DNA of 64,000 nucleotides. Origin: Enterovibrio norvegicus_B (lineage in GTDB: Bacteria > Pseudomonadota > Gammaproteobacteria > Enterobacterales > Vibrionaceae). The notes under the pieces are model-generated. The model did no database searches. It saw nothing but the letters and a program-made list of their open reading frames with translations, and was not told where the DNA came from. The position numbers and the translations under genes were made by a program. The DNA lies in the NCBI RefSeq assembly GCF_002876705.1, contig NZ_MDAG01000031.1, forward strand, positions 1 through 64,000. Direction: 5' to 3'. This document shows, in pieces, positions 42,975 to 50,628 of the stretch (within the stretch, counting starts at the first letter, position 1; each line of letters begins with the position of its first letter).

Positions 42975-43051
42975 GCAGAGTAAAAATCAAATGCGTAACA
43001 GCGTCAAGTCATCTTCTTTCTCTCTCGCAACGCTTTTCTCTTTTTCGTTTT

Positions 43052-43090
43052 CTAGGAACTAGGACCTGCTCTTCCTAGGACAGCTCTTGT
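43052..43090 (+). repeat. Imperfect CTAGGA direct repeats
   Basis: CTAGGA occurs three times in 29 bp; the last two head a near-duplicated unit of 14-16 bases (CTAGGAC..GCTCTT). It lies between the gap and the rplI terminator. It may be an edge of the same repeat-rich element. Confidence 0.6.
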
Positions 43091-43102
43091 TTTTCAGACA
43101 CA

Positions 43103-43130
43103 AAAAAACCGGCCCTGAGGCCGGTTTTTT
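43103..43130 (-). terminator. Terminator of the rpsF-priB-rpsR-rplI operon
   Basis: AAAAAACCGGCC-CTGA-GGCCGGTTTTTT, a strong stem with flanking A/T runs, 22 nt past the rplI stop. Confidence 0.9.
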
Positions 43131-43151
43131 CAAAGCTTACGTGTGTCTGAA

Positions 43152-43601
43152 TTACTCAGCAACAACGCTTACTTTAACGGTAGCAAATACTTCAGAGTGC
43201 AGTTGCAGACTGATTTCGTATTCGCCAACGTTACGTAGTGCACCTTCTGGCAGGCGAACTTCGCTCTTCGTTACTTTAACACCAGCTGCAGAAACTGCAT
43301 CTGCGATGTCACGAGTACCGATAGAACCGAATAGTTTACCTTCGTCACCAGCTTTAGACGCGATAACAACCGCTTCTAGAGCTTCAACTTGCTCAGCGCG
43401 AGCACCAGCAGCAGCTAGAGTCTCAGCAACTTTTGCTTCAAGCTCAGCACGACGAGCTTCGAAATGCTCAACGTTTGCTTTAGTTGCCATAACAGCCTTA
43501 CCTTGTGGGATAAGGAAGTTACGAGCGTAGCCAGACTTAACTGCTACTTGATCACCTAGTGAACCCAGGTTACCGATTTTATCAAGCAGAATAACTTGCA
43601 T
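43152..43601 (-). CDS. rplI: 50S ribosomal protein L9
   Basis: A 149-residue protein, the standard length of L9. VILLDKIGNLGSLGDQVAVK at the N-terminus binds 23S rRNA; the long connecting helix and C-terminal domain follow (IGTRDIADAVSAAGVKVTKS). Last gene of the S6 operon, 31 nt after rpsR. Codon use is strongly biased, as expected. Confidence 0.97.
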   Translation of the reverse strand: MQVILLDKIGNLGSLGDQVAVKSGYARNFLIPQGKAVMATKANVEHFEARRAELEAKVAETLAAAGARAEQVEALEAVVIASKAGDEGKLFGSIGTRDIADAVSAAGVKVTKSEVRLPEGALRNVGEYEISLQLHSEVFATVKVSVVAE

Positions 43602-43632
43602 TATCTAATCCTCTTAAAATTGGCAGTGCCGA

Positions 43633-43860
43633 TTACTGATGTTTGTCAGTGTACGGCAGCAGGGCTAGGTAACGTGAACGCTTGATAGCGCGAGCCAGCT
43701 GACGCTGGTACTTAGCACGAGTACCAGTGATACGGCTAGGTACGATTTTGCCAGCTTCAGTGATGTAGTTTTTAAGAGTCGCTACGTCTTTGTAATCGAT
43801 CTCTTGTACGCCTTCTGCAGTGAAACGGCAGAATTTACGACGACGGAAGAAACGTGCCAT
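43633..43860 (-). CDS. rpsR: 30S ribosomal protein S18
   Basis: A 75-residue protein: MARFFRRRKFCRFTAEGVQE to LPYTDKHQ. The start at 43860 has AGGAGATTGCCC directly upstream; an in-frame codon two residues earlier is disregarded. It binds the platform of 16S rRNA together with S6. Confidence 0.97.
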   Translation of the reverse strand: MARFFRRRKFCRFTAEGVQEIDYKDVATLKNYITEAGKIVPSRITGTRAKYQRQLARAIKRSRYLALLPYTDKHQ

Positions 43861-43875
43861 GGGCAATCTCCTGAT

Positions 43876-44178
43876 CTAAATATCTATAATTTCATCGGCA
43901 TGTAACACTAATTTACCTTGGCCGTTACGGCTGGTTTGGTAAGCGAGAAACCCGCCGACCTTAATGTGACTGCCTAAAGCTAAATGCTGAGTTTGGTATT
44001 GCGACCCCTGCCCGCTAATGACTACCGGTAAACGGCAATACACCTGCCTTTGCAGTGCAGCTTCCTGTTGTTCCGAACGGTGCTCTATCACAAAGTGACA
44101 ATGCTGTATGCCGGCAGGACTCTGCTTTCGAATCGGGCCTTGAGCGATAACGCCTGCAAGCTCAATCCGATTGGTCAT
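43876..44178 (-). CDS. priB: Primosomal replication protein PriB
   Basis: A 100-residue single-stranded-DNA-binding protein of OB fold: NRIELAGVIAQGPIRKQSPA and CHFVIEHRSEQQEA. It takes part in PriA-dependent replication restart. Encoded between S6 and S18, as in other gamma-proteobacteria. ATG 44178 is preferred over the TTG one codon earlier. Confidence 0.94.
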   Translation of the reverse strand: MTNRIELAGVIAQGPIRKQSPAGIQHCHFVIEHRSEQQEAALQRQVYCRLPVVISGQGSQYQTQHLALGSHIKVGGFLAYQTSRNGQGKLVLHADEIIDI

Positions 44179-44187
44179 CAAATCAAA

Positions 44188-44574
44188 TTACTCTGCTGCT
44201 GCTTCGTCTTCAGATTGTGCTTCTGCACGTTCTTCACGACGAGGTGCGCGCTCTTCTTTAGCCTTCATCATTACAGATGGCTCAGTGATAGCGCCTTTGG
44301 TACGCATGACCATGTTACGGATCACAGCGTCGTTGAAGCGGAAAGCGGTTTCCAGCTCATCAACTACTGCTTGGTCAGCTTCAACGTTCATAAGAACGTA
44401 GTGAGCTTTGTGCAGTTTGTTGATTGGGTAAGCCAGTTGACGACGACCCCAGTCTTCTAGACGGTGGATCTGACCACCTGACTCTTTGATAGAACCAGTG
44501 TAACGCTCGATCATGCCAGCAACTTGCTCGCTTTGATCAGGGTGCACCATGAATACGATTTCGTAATGACGCAT
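44188..44574 (-). CDS. rpsF: 30S ribosomal protein S6
   Basis: A 128-residue protein starting MRHYEIVFMVHPDQSEQVAG behind AAGGAGCAACCT. The C-terminal tail is rich in Glu and Ala and variable, as in E. coli, where glutamates are added by RimK. First gene of the operon with priB, rpsR and rplI. Confidence 0.97.
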   Translation of the reverse strand: MRHYEIVFMVHPDQSEQVAGMIERYTGSIKESGGQIHRLEDWGRRQLAYPINKLHKAHYVLMNVEADQAVVDELETAFRFNDAVIRNMVMRTKGAITEPSVMMKAKEERAPRREERAEAQSEDEAAAE

Positions 44575-44599
44575 AGGTTGCTCCTTACGGATTATTCAG

Positions 44600-44660
44600 C
44601 TTCCGGTGTTGGCCCAGTCGTCCAAAGGAAGCAAGGAACGAAAGTAAAAGACTGGGAATT
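44600..44660 (-). promoter_or_regulatory. Possible S6:S18 leader RNA
   Basis: On the minus strand upstream of rpsF, CCCAGTC pairs with GACTGGG across about 30 nt, and an ACACCGG element follows. A CCG-containing motif bound by the S6:S18 pair is known in many bacterial rpsF leaders. The match is by eye and moderate. Confidence 0.45.
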
Positions 44661-45003
44661 TGGAGGCAGGATAGTACAGAATTGCATCGTTAATAGCAAT
44701 CACTATTCGCACCCCAAACTCAATTGAGAAAACGAGCCTCTAAGCTGCGCATATTTTCCAGCTGAAATCACTTTTGTGATGGCACGCAGATTCCGCATCA
44801 GAAGATATAACCAGACATGAAGTTACCCCCATCACGCTTTTCTGGTTGTCACTCTCTCATTTACAAGCTCACGGTCACATAAACCTGCCCATTCTGTCGG
44901 CATTTCCACTCATTTCCATTTCCAAACGGAAAAAGTGGCTCTCCTCCGACGATTCCTTACGACTTATCTTTCACTCAACGCAACAACGTCTGGAGAGACA
45001 CTC
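44661..45003. promoter_or_regulatory. Upstream region of the DUF4310-4312 operon
   Basis: It contains the rpsF promoter side and, rightward, the catabolic operon promoter. TGGCACG-N4-TTCC at 44780-44794 resembles a sigma-54 -24 element but the -12 GC is not intact. A weak hairpin (CCACT/AGTGG with TTTCC/GGAAA inside) lies at 44906-44938. No gene is supported in it. Confidence 0.35.
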
Positions 45004-45354
45004 TTGCAAACCTCTACATCGTTACACCCGGATGATGCGCTCATTGTAGAAGAAGGCACATCCATTACTGAACGCGCGATCACTCTGCTAGGCGAACACA
45101 ACATCTACCCAGATGAGCTGCAACAGAAAATGCTCGCAACGCACATTAAAGCCATGGTCTGGCGCTCTCAAAGTGGTGAAACACTGCCTGAGCTAGAGCT
45201 GGAAATGTTTGAGGAAATTTCAGCGCTTTCGCTGACGCTGGCAGAACAAACCTGTAGCTGGCTACACAACCTCGCATATGAAGAAGCACATCTTTTATCA
45301 GTCCACTTCGAAGTGGCAAAAGAAAACGAATTAAGCACGGCCAAAGGAGAATAA
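45004..45354 (+). CDS. Free-standing PRD-domain protein (EF_0829/AHA_3910 type)
   Basis: I choose the TTG at 45004 (116 residues) because GGAGAG lies 6 nt upstream; a GTG at 44935 has no such site. The protein is a single PTS-regulation domain: His47 in ATHIKAMVWR and His101 in LLSVHFEVA are in the positions of the two PRD phosphorylation histidines. There is no DNA- or RNA-binding domain, so it would work as a phospho-switch on a partner. It heads a seven-to-eight gene operon with 2-25 nt gaps. Confidence 0.75.
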   Translation: MQTSTSLHPDDALIVEEGTSITERAITLLGEHNIYPDELQQKMLATHIKAMVWRSQSGETLPELELEMFEEISALSLTLAEQTCSWLHNLAYEEAHLLSVHFEVAKENELSTAKGE

Positions 45355-45356
45355 GC

Positions 45357-45725
45357 ATGTCAGTACTAAAACTTGTTATCGGCGATCGCATGGGTAAAGG
45401 CCAGAAAGTTGGCGCAGGAGCAGAAACTGCAGGCGCACAAGTCACCGTTATTCCAGGTATGGCGGCAGACATGAAGCTGGGCGACATCATGAACCAACAA
45501 GAAGCGCAAATGGGTATTTCGTTTTGCGGCAGCGGTGGTGCTGGTGCAATCACAGCACAAACAAAGTATGGCTACAAATGCCGCTATGGCATGCGCTCAG
45601 TCGAAGAAGGCATTACAGCAATCAATGATGGTTGCGTGGTTCTAGGCTTTGGTTTCAATGACAAAGAAGAATTAGGCGAGAAACTCGTCAAAGCATTCAT
45701 GGCCAAACACGGTATCAGTGCATGA
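45357..45725 (+). CDS. Glycine-rich SFCGS family protein
   Basis: A 122-residue protein with the family hallmark ISFCGSGGAGAITAQTKYGY (Cys57 in the loop) and a second Cys at 75. The start VLKLVIGDRMGKGQKVGAGA looks like a nucleotide- or phosphate-loop region. The strand-loop with Cys followed by Gly/Ser residues is reminiscent of PTS EIIB active sites; that is my inference, not an established function. It belongs to the conserved cluster named EF_0830-0833 in TIGRFAMs. It overlaps the next gene by 4 nt. Confidence 0.82.
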   Translation: MSVLKLVIGDRMGKGQKVGAGAETAGAQVTVIPGMAADMKLGDIMNQQEAQMGISFCGSGGAGAITAQTKYGYKCRYGMRSVEEGITAINDGCVVLGFGFNDKEELGEKLVKAFMAKHGISA

Positions 45726-46015
45726 AAGAACAGCTGACCACTGACGTCGTTGTCAGCGGTAAAGGCGAAACAAAGCAGCAGGCATTTGCTGCTGCTTTGA
45801 GCCAGATTCAACCCACGTTGCTCAAGAACAACCAAAAAGTTCTCCTCCGCATTGAGCCTTTGGACGTCAAGGTGCTGGAAGCAGAAGAAAAGGTAAGAAC
45901 AGAGAAATTCCTTTTCTTCTTCTTACCCAGAGAGCGACGCCAATACTGCGTAAAGCTAGAGGTAACAGTCAGCCTTACCCACATTGATGTGGAGCAGGTC
46001 GACTTCAAACGCTAA
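45722..46015 (+). CDS. DUF4312 family protein
   Basis: A 97-residue soluble protein: VVVSGKGETKQQAFAAALSQ, KVLLRIEPLDVKVLEAEEK, and FFFLPRERRQYCVKLEVTVS. Pattern suggests an alternating alpha/beta fold. Conserved in the same cluster from Enterococcus to Aeromonas, but with no known function. It is coupled to the SFCGS gene by a start-stop overlap, so the two are likely made in equal amounts and may form a complex. Confidence 0.8.
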   Translation: MKEQLTTDVVVSGKGETKQQAFAAALSQIQPTLLKNNQKVLLRIEPLDVKVLEAEEKVRTEKFLFFFLPRERRQYCVKLEVTVSLTHIDVEQVDFKR

Positions 46016-46039
46016 CAAGTCACTCAAAGGATAACTGAC

Positions 46040-46816
46040 ATGTTCTCTGTCATTTTATTTAAGTCCATCATCATCGGTGGCTTAGTCGGTATCGGTGTCG
46101 GCGTTGGTGCCGCCCGCATGTTCCACGCCCCCACCATTCAAGGTATGGGTGCATTTCGAACTCTAGGTGAGCTGAACTCCTGTGAGGGCGATCCTGCTTC
46201 GCATTTCTCTTTTGGGCTTGGTTTCTTCTTTAACGCGTGGGCATCCACGGTTGCAGCAGGTGCATTCACCCAAGACGTTGACCACCGCATTCTTCCTAAC
46301 TGGGGTGCCGCGGCGTTGATGATTAAAAACCGCGATCTGGCGACCACCTTGCACGATCCGAAACGTATGGGCATTGCCTGTGCCATCATCGGTGCAATTG
46401 TCGTTGCCTTCCTTAACTCTACCGCAGCCGCCGTGCCTGCTGCGCTTCAGGTTACCGCCGTAAAAGTACTGGTTCCCGCTGCAAACCTGCTGGTTAATAC
46501 CGTCATGCCGGTTATTTTCTGGCTAGCCGCCATTGAAGCAGGCAAAAAGTCAGGCTTCTGGGCAACCATCTTTGGTGGTCTTGCACAAATGATCATGGGT
46601 AACGCAGTACCAGGTCTGGTTTTGGGTATCTTGATCGGTAAAGGCGTAGAAGAGAGTGGTTGGAATAAAGTCACCAAGATCATGATGGGCGCCATCATTG
46701 CGCTGTTCGCTCTGAGCGCATTCTTCCGCGGTTTCGACATGCAACTAATCGAGTCTTTCCACATGCAAGTACCGATGTGGCTTGAAAACATCCATCTCAT
46801 GATGAGCGGTAAATAA
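46040..46816 (+). CDS. DUF4311 family multi-span membrane protein
   Basis: A 258-residue inner-membrane protein with about six to seven hydrophobic segments: ILFKSIIIGGLVGIGVGVG (1-25), IACAIIGAIVVAFLNSTAAA (about 115-135), NLLVNTVMPVIFWLAAIEAG, the NAVPGLVLGILIGKG span and MMGAIIALFALSAF. A conserved cytosolic or re-entrant loop is GELNSCEGDPASHFSFGLGF. It pairs with the DUF4310 gene 11 nt downstream; together they are likely the membrane part of an uptake system. No EIIC signature was recognised. Confidence 0.82.
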   Translation: MFSVILFKSIIIGGLVGIGVGVGAARMFHAPTIQGMGAFRTLGELNSCEGDPASHFSFGLGFFFNAWASTVAAGAFTQDVDHRILPNWGAAALMIKNRDLATTLHDPKRMGIACAIIGAIVVAFLNSTAAAVPAALQVTAVKVLVPAANLLVNTVMPVIFWLAAIEAGKKSGFWATIFGGLAQMIMGNAVPGLVLGILIGKGVEESGWNKVTKIMMGAIIALFALSAFFRGFDMQLIESFHMQVPMWLENIHLMMSGK

Positions 46817-46827
46817 GGGGTCTTACC

Positions 46828-47475
46828 ATGGATGAAAAAATGAGAAACAATTTCTGGTACGCAGACTGGTCATTCCCAATCTTTGTTGGTCTGCTGTCCT
46901 CGGGTGTCTTCGCAGGTACCCACATGTACTACCTTCACGGCGTTGGCGCGTTTAACGAAGTCGCATTCGTTTCTATGTTCCGCGCAGGCATGGACACCGG
47001 TGCATACGGCGCTGTGGCAGCCTTCGGCGCAAGCTTCTTGTTTGCACGCATCATTGAAGGGTCGCTGGTCGGTATTTTGGATATCGGTGGTGCCATCCAA
47101 ACCGGTGTGGGCTTAGGTATTCCTGCTCTTTTGCTTGGTGCTGGCATTGTTTACCCAGTGGAAAACTTCACCGCATCATTGATCACCGGCATGGTGGCAG
47201 GATTAGCCATCGGCGGCCTCATCATTCTGGCGCGTAAGTTCACGATTAACCAAAGCGACTCCACTTACGGTGCAGACGTCATGATGGGCGCGGGTAACAA
47301 CTCAGGTCGCTTCCTTGGCCCTCTAATTATTCTGTCTGCCATGGGTGCATCGATTCCAATCGGTATTGGTTCTTTGATTGGCTCACTGATTTTCTATGTG
47401 TGGGGCAAACCCATCACGGGTGGCGCAATCCTTGGCGCAATGGCACTCGGCACTATGTTCCCAATCGCTCTATAA
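46828..47475 (+). CDS. DUF4310 family multi-span membrane protein
   Basis: A 215-residue membrane protein with about six hydrophobic helices, e.g. FPIFVGLLSSGVFAGTHMYY, GVGLGIPALLLGAGIVYPVE, ITGMVAGLAIGGLIILARKF and the final ILGAMALGTMFPIAL. GADVMMGAGNNSGRFLGPLI is a conserved loop. Function unknown. It always accompanies DUF4311 in the EF_0829-type cluster, so the two probably form one transporter. Confidence 0.82.
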   Translation: MDEKMRNNFWYADWSFPIFVGLLSSGVFAGTHMYYLHGVGAFNEVAFVSMFRAGMDTGAYGAVAAFGASFLFARIIEGSLVGILDIGGAIQTGVGLGIPALLLGAGIVYPVENFTASLITGMVAGLAIGGLIILARKFTINQSDSTYGADVMMGAGNNSGRFLGPLIILSAMGASIPIGIGSLIGSLIFYVWGKPITGGAILGAMALGTMFPIAL

Positions 47476-47483
47476 TATTTTTC

Positions 47484-47503
47484 ACCCCGCCTTAGGGCGG
47501 GGT
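47484..47503 (+). promoter_or_regulatory. Intercistronic hairpin between DUF4310 and amidohydrolase
   Basis: ACCCCGCC-TTAG-GGCGGGGT, an 8-pair GC-rich stem without T-run. It may stabilise the upstream mRNA part or attenuate the enzyme genes. Confidence 0.6.
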
Positions 47504-47519
47504 TATCGAGACACCCGCT

Positions 47520-48656
47520 ATGTACGACGTCCTAATAAAAAACGCAAAATTGGTTTCCGGTGAGATGACCGACATTGCCATCAAAGACGGCAAAATTGCT
47601 GCACTTGGCACCATCACCGATGTCACCGCAACCCGCACGATGACCCTTGATAGCCAGGTTTTCGTCAGCGCAGGCTGGATTGATGGCCATACCCATTGCT
47701 ACCCAAATTCGCCAATTTATAACGATGCACCTGATGCCATTGGCGTGACCGGTGGTGTAACTACCGTGATTGATGCCGGCAGCACGGGCGCTGATGATGT
47801 CGATGACTTCGCTGAATTAGCCAAAGCCTGTCAAACCGAAGTCCGTGCCTTGCTGAACATTTCTCGCATTGGTTTACTTCGTCAAAATGAACTCGCTGAC
47901 AAGAATGACATTGACCTTCCCCTTGCTAAACAAGCGGTGGAACGCCACCCAGAATTCGTCGTCGGTCTAAAAGCGCGCATGAGCGGCAGCGTGATCGGCG
48001 AGAACGGTTTAGCTCCCTTGAAGTCAGCCAAACAGCTTCAACATGACTGTGGTTGTTTGCCTCTGATGGTGCATGTGGGGAATGCGCCTCCAACGCTTGA
48101 AGACATTACCGTCCTTCTGGGTAAAGGCGATATCCTGACGCATTGCTTTAACGGCAAGCCAAACCGTATTTTGACCCCAGAAGGAAAGCTTCGCAGCGCA
48201 GTCAAAGATGCGATGGAACGCGGCATGTTGCTCGACATCGGCCACGGTAGCGCAAGCTTTAGTTTCAGTGTGGCAGAGCAATCCATCGAACAAGGCATTC
48301 TGCCAGACACCATCAGCTCAGACATTTATTGCAAGAACCGCATCAACGGGCCTGTATTCGGGCTGGCGCATTTAATGTCGATGTTCTTCACCCTAGGTTT
48401 GAGCCACGAACAAATCATCGAACGCGTCACGGCGAATATCGCAAAAGCTCTTCGCTTAGAAACCAAAGGCCAAATTGCCATTGGTTGCGATGCAGATTTG
48501 ACGCTATACGAAATCGAACAGACCCCCGTCACTTTCACTGATACCGAAGGCGACACACGAACTGGCGAACAACGTTTCGCTCCGTTGGCGGCAATCGTTG
48601 GCGGTAACCTTACATTGACTGACAGAGGACACACTCACCATGTCTTCCATTCTTGA
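47520..48656 (+). CDS. Amidohydrolase / deacetylase-family metallohydrolase (EF_0837 type)
   Basis: A 378-residue amidohydrolase. His57 and His59 in GWIDGHTHCYPN are the first metal ligands; FVVGLKARMSGS offers the bridging Lys, MVHVGNAPP a His, and DIGHGSASFSF near 240 another; SSDIYCKN near 268 holds the catalytic Asp. Relatives include deacetylases near DgaE-type lyases. It would split an N-acyl group from the imported sugar acid, or open a ring amide. It overlaps the lyase gene by 17 nt. Confidence 0.85.
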   Translation: MYDVLIKNAKLVSGEMTDIAIKDGKIAALGTITDVTATRTMTLDSQVFVSAGWIDGHTHCYPNSPIYNDAPDAIGVTGGVTTVIDAGSTGADDVDDFAELAKACQTEVRALLNISRIGLLRQNELADKNDIDLPLAKQAVERHPEFVVGLKARMSGSVIGENGLAPLKSAKQLQHDCGCLPLMVHVGNAPPTLEDITVLLGKGDILTHCFNGKPNRILTPEGKLRSAVKDAMERGMLLDIGHGSASFSFSVAEQSIEQGILPDTISSDIYCKNRINGPVFGLAHLMSMFFTLGLSHEQIIERVTANIAKALRLETKGQIAIGCDADLTLYEIEQTPVTFTDTEGDTRTGEQRFAPLAAIVGGNLTLTDRGHTHHVFHS

Positions 48657-49749
48657 AAAATACAATCTTAAGCATGTCATCAACGCTTCTGGCCGCATGA
48701 CCGCGTTAGGCGTATCTACGCCGCTACCTGAAGTTGAAGAAACCGTCTGCTTTGGCCTAAACAACTACTTTGAAATGAAAGATCTGGTGAACAAAAGTGG
48801 CGAGTACATCGCACGTTTGCTGGACGTTGAAAATGCCGTGGTCGTGTCTAGCGCATCTGCTGGCATCGCACAAAGTGTGGCTGCCATGATTGTCCGTGGC
48901 AATGCATATCGTCTAGAACACTTGCATGCTCATGCCCATGATGTGCCGACTGAGATCGTTATTCCGAAAGGCCATAACGTGAACTACGGCGCGCCAGTTG
49001 GCACCATGATCAACTTAGGTGGAGGTCGTATCGTTGAAGCGGGTTGGTCAAATGAATGCAGTGCCGCGCAACTGGGTGCCGCCATCAACGCAAACACCGC
49101 CGCCATTCTTTACATCAAATCTCACCATTGTGTGCAAAAAAGCATGCTGACAGTGGAAGATGCTGCAGCCGTTGCCAAGGCCCATAACGTGCCTTTGATT
49201 GTGGATGCCGCCGCCGAAGAAGACCTGCGCCTTTACTACCAACAAGGTGCTGACTTGGTTATTTACAGTGGTGCAAAAGCCATTGAAGGCCCAACCAGCG
49301 GCTTGGTGCTCGGAAAGCACGAGTACGTGGAATGGGTTAAACAGCAAACAGCTGGTATTGGCCGCGCAATGAAAGTCGGTAAAGAAGGCATTCTCGGCCT
49401 CACTCACGCCATTGAACTGTACTTGGAACGCCAACAAGAAAGCGGCACCGCAATGGTGGAGAAAATGGCCCCGTTCATTAACGGCCTAAACGCCTTGCCA
49501 GGTATTCAGTCTCGCGTGGTGTGGGACAGTGCAGGGCGTGATATCGCCCGTGCAGAAGTGAGTTTTGATGCCGACGTATTTGGCCTCTCAGCGAAAGATG
49601 CTGTCACCAAACTACAAAACGGTAATCCCGCGGTGTACTGCCGCGCATACAAAGCCAATGAAGGCTCTATCGAATTTGACGTGCGCAGTGTCTCTCAAGA
49701 ACAACTACAACAAGTTCTTGCTGCCATGACCGAACTAAATCAGGAGTAA
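48640..49749 (+). CDS. dgaE: DgaE-type PLP-dependent ammonia lyase (SelA-related)
   Basis: A 369-residue fold-type I PLP enzyme related to SelA. Lys213 in IYSGAKAIEGPTSG binds PLP; HVINASGRMTALGVSTPLPE is the family N-terminus, and VDAAAEEDLR carries the PLP aspartate. In Salmonella DgaE converts D-glucosaminate-6-phosphate to KDGP and ammonia. The close match in length and its coupling with a KDGP aldolase gene support the same reaction; the true substrate could be another 2-amino sugar acid. Confidence 0.82.
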   Translation: MSSILEKYNLKHVINASGRMTALGVSTPLPEVEETVCFGLNNYFEMKDLVNKSGEYIARLLDVENAVVVSSASAGIAQSVAAMIVRGNAYRLEHLHAHAHDVPTEIVIPKGHNVNYGAPVGTMINLGGGRIVEAGWSNECSAAQLGAAINANTAAILYIKSHHCVQKSMLTVEDAAAVAKAHNVPLIVDAAAEEDLRLYYQQGADLVIYSGAKAIEGPTSGLVLGKHEYVEWVKQQTAGIGRAMKVGKEGILGLTHAIELYLERQQESGTAMVEKMAPFINGLNALPGIQSRVVWDSAGRDIARAEVSFDADVFGLSAKDAVTKLQNGNPAVYCRAYKANEGSIEFDVRSVSQEQLQQVLAAMTELNQE

Positions 49750-49753
49750 CACC

Positions 49754-50497
49754 ATGTCTCTTAGCCCTAAATATTATGCTGACCGTGTTTGTTTGAATGT
49801 ATTGGCAGGCTCTCATCAAAACGCAGTTGAAGTGTTCGATGCATCAGAAGGCCATGTGCTGGTTGGTATGCTTTCAAAGAACTACCCTGATGTACCAAGC
49901 GCTGTTGAAGACATGAAAGCGTGTGCAGAAAAAATTGGCAATGCCCTCTCTATTGGCCTGGGTGCCGGTGATCCAAAGCAATCTGATATGGTCACAGAAC
50001 TGGCGGGAATTCTTCAGCCTCAGCATGTCAACCAAGTATTTACTGGTGTAGGAAAAAGCCGTAACGCGCTAGGCCAAAACGAAACAGTCGTGAATGGCTT
50101 GATTTCGCCAACGGGCACCGTGGGTATGGTGAAAATATCTACTGGCCCTAAATCCGCTGACATGGCTGACGCCATCGTTCCTGTGGATACCGCTATCGCT
50201 ATGCTTCAAGACATGGGTTGCAGCTCTGTTAAATACTTCCCTATGGGTGGTCTCGAATCACGCGATGAATATGAGGAAGTTGCAAAGGCATGTGCTCGCA
50301 ATGGTTTTTGGTTGGAGCCAACGGGTGGGATAGACCTTGCAAACTTTGAGGAAATATTGCGAATTGCTTTGGATGCAGGCGTGGAGAAGGTTATACCTCA
50401 CATCTATAGCTCAATCATCGACTCTTCCACCGGTGAAACTCGTCCTGAAGATGTAAAAACACTGTTAGAAATCACTAAACGTCTGCTTTCCCGCTGA
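49754..50497 (+). CDS. dgaF: DgaF-type KDGP aldolase
   Basis: A 247-residue protein of the DgaF family (EF_0839/AHA_3917 type), class I aldolase barrel. SSVKYFPMGGLESRDEYEEV contains the likely Schiff-base Lys, and NGFWLEPTGGIDLANFEEIL the phosphate-binding end. It would cleave 2-keto-3-deoxy-6-phosphogluconate to pyruvate and glyceraldehyde-3-phosphate. It starts 4 nt after dgaE and ends the operon. Confidence 0.82.
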   Translation: MSLSPKYYADRVCLNVLAGSHQNAVEVFDASEGHVLVGMLSKNYPDVPSAVEDMKACAEKIGNALSIGLGAGDPKQSDMVTELAGILQPQHVNQVFTGVGKSRNALGQNETVVNGLISPTGTVGMVKISTGPKSADMADAIVPVDTAIAMLQDMGCSSVKYFPMGGLESRDEYEEVAKACARNGFWLEPTGGIDLANFEEILRIALDAGVEKVIPHIYSSIIDSSTGETRPEDVKTLLEITKRLLSR

Positions 50498-50547
50498 TTC
50501 CAATGGCGGCGCACTACGCGTGCGCAAGGGGCATGTCGACGTCGTGT

Positions 50548-50595
50548 TGCCGAGTACTTTTTTGCTCACCATCATGTGAGTAAAGGTACTCGGCA
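50548..50595 (+). promoter_or_regulatory. Long hairpin in the leader of the PRD regulator gene
   Basis: TGCCGAGTAC pairs exactly with GTACTCGGCA; inside it CTCAC pairs with GTGAG around a CATCAT loop, and the U/A-rich middle can partly pair. It lies 33 nt upstream of the regulator start. It may be an antiterminator target, an operator or an mRNA-stability element. Confidence 0.6.
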
Positions 50596-50628
50596 CCTAA
50601 ACAGTGAAGCAATAGGAAACGTCCAAAC

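Noticed and set aside
42004..42990. Long frames running through the gap
   Set aside because: They consist mostly of unknown bases and exist only because N codons contain no stop.
44780..44794. Sigma-54-like promoter (TGGCACG-N4-TTCC) upstream of the DUF4310-4312 operon
   Set aside because: The required GC of the -12 element is replaced, and the neighbouring regulator lacks an AAA+ sigma-54 activator domain.
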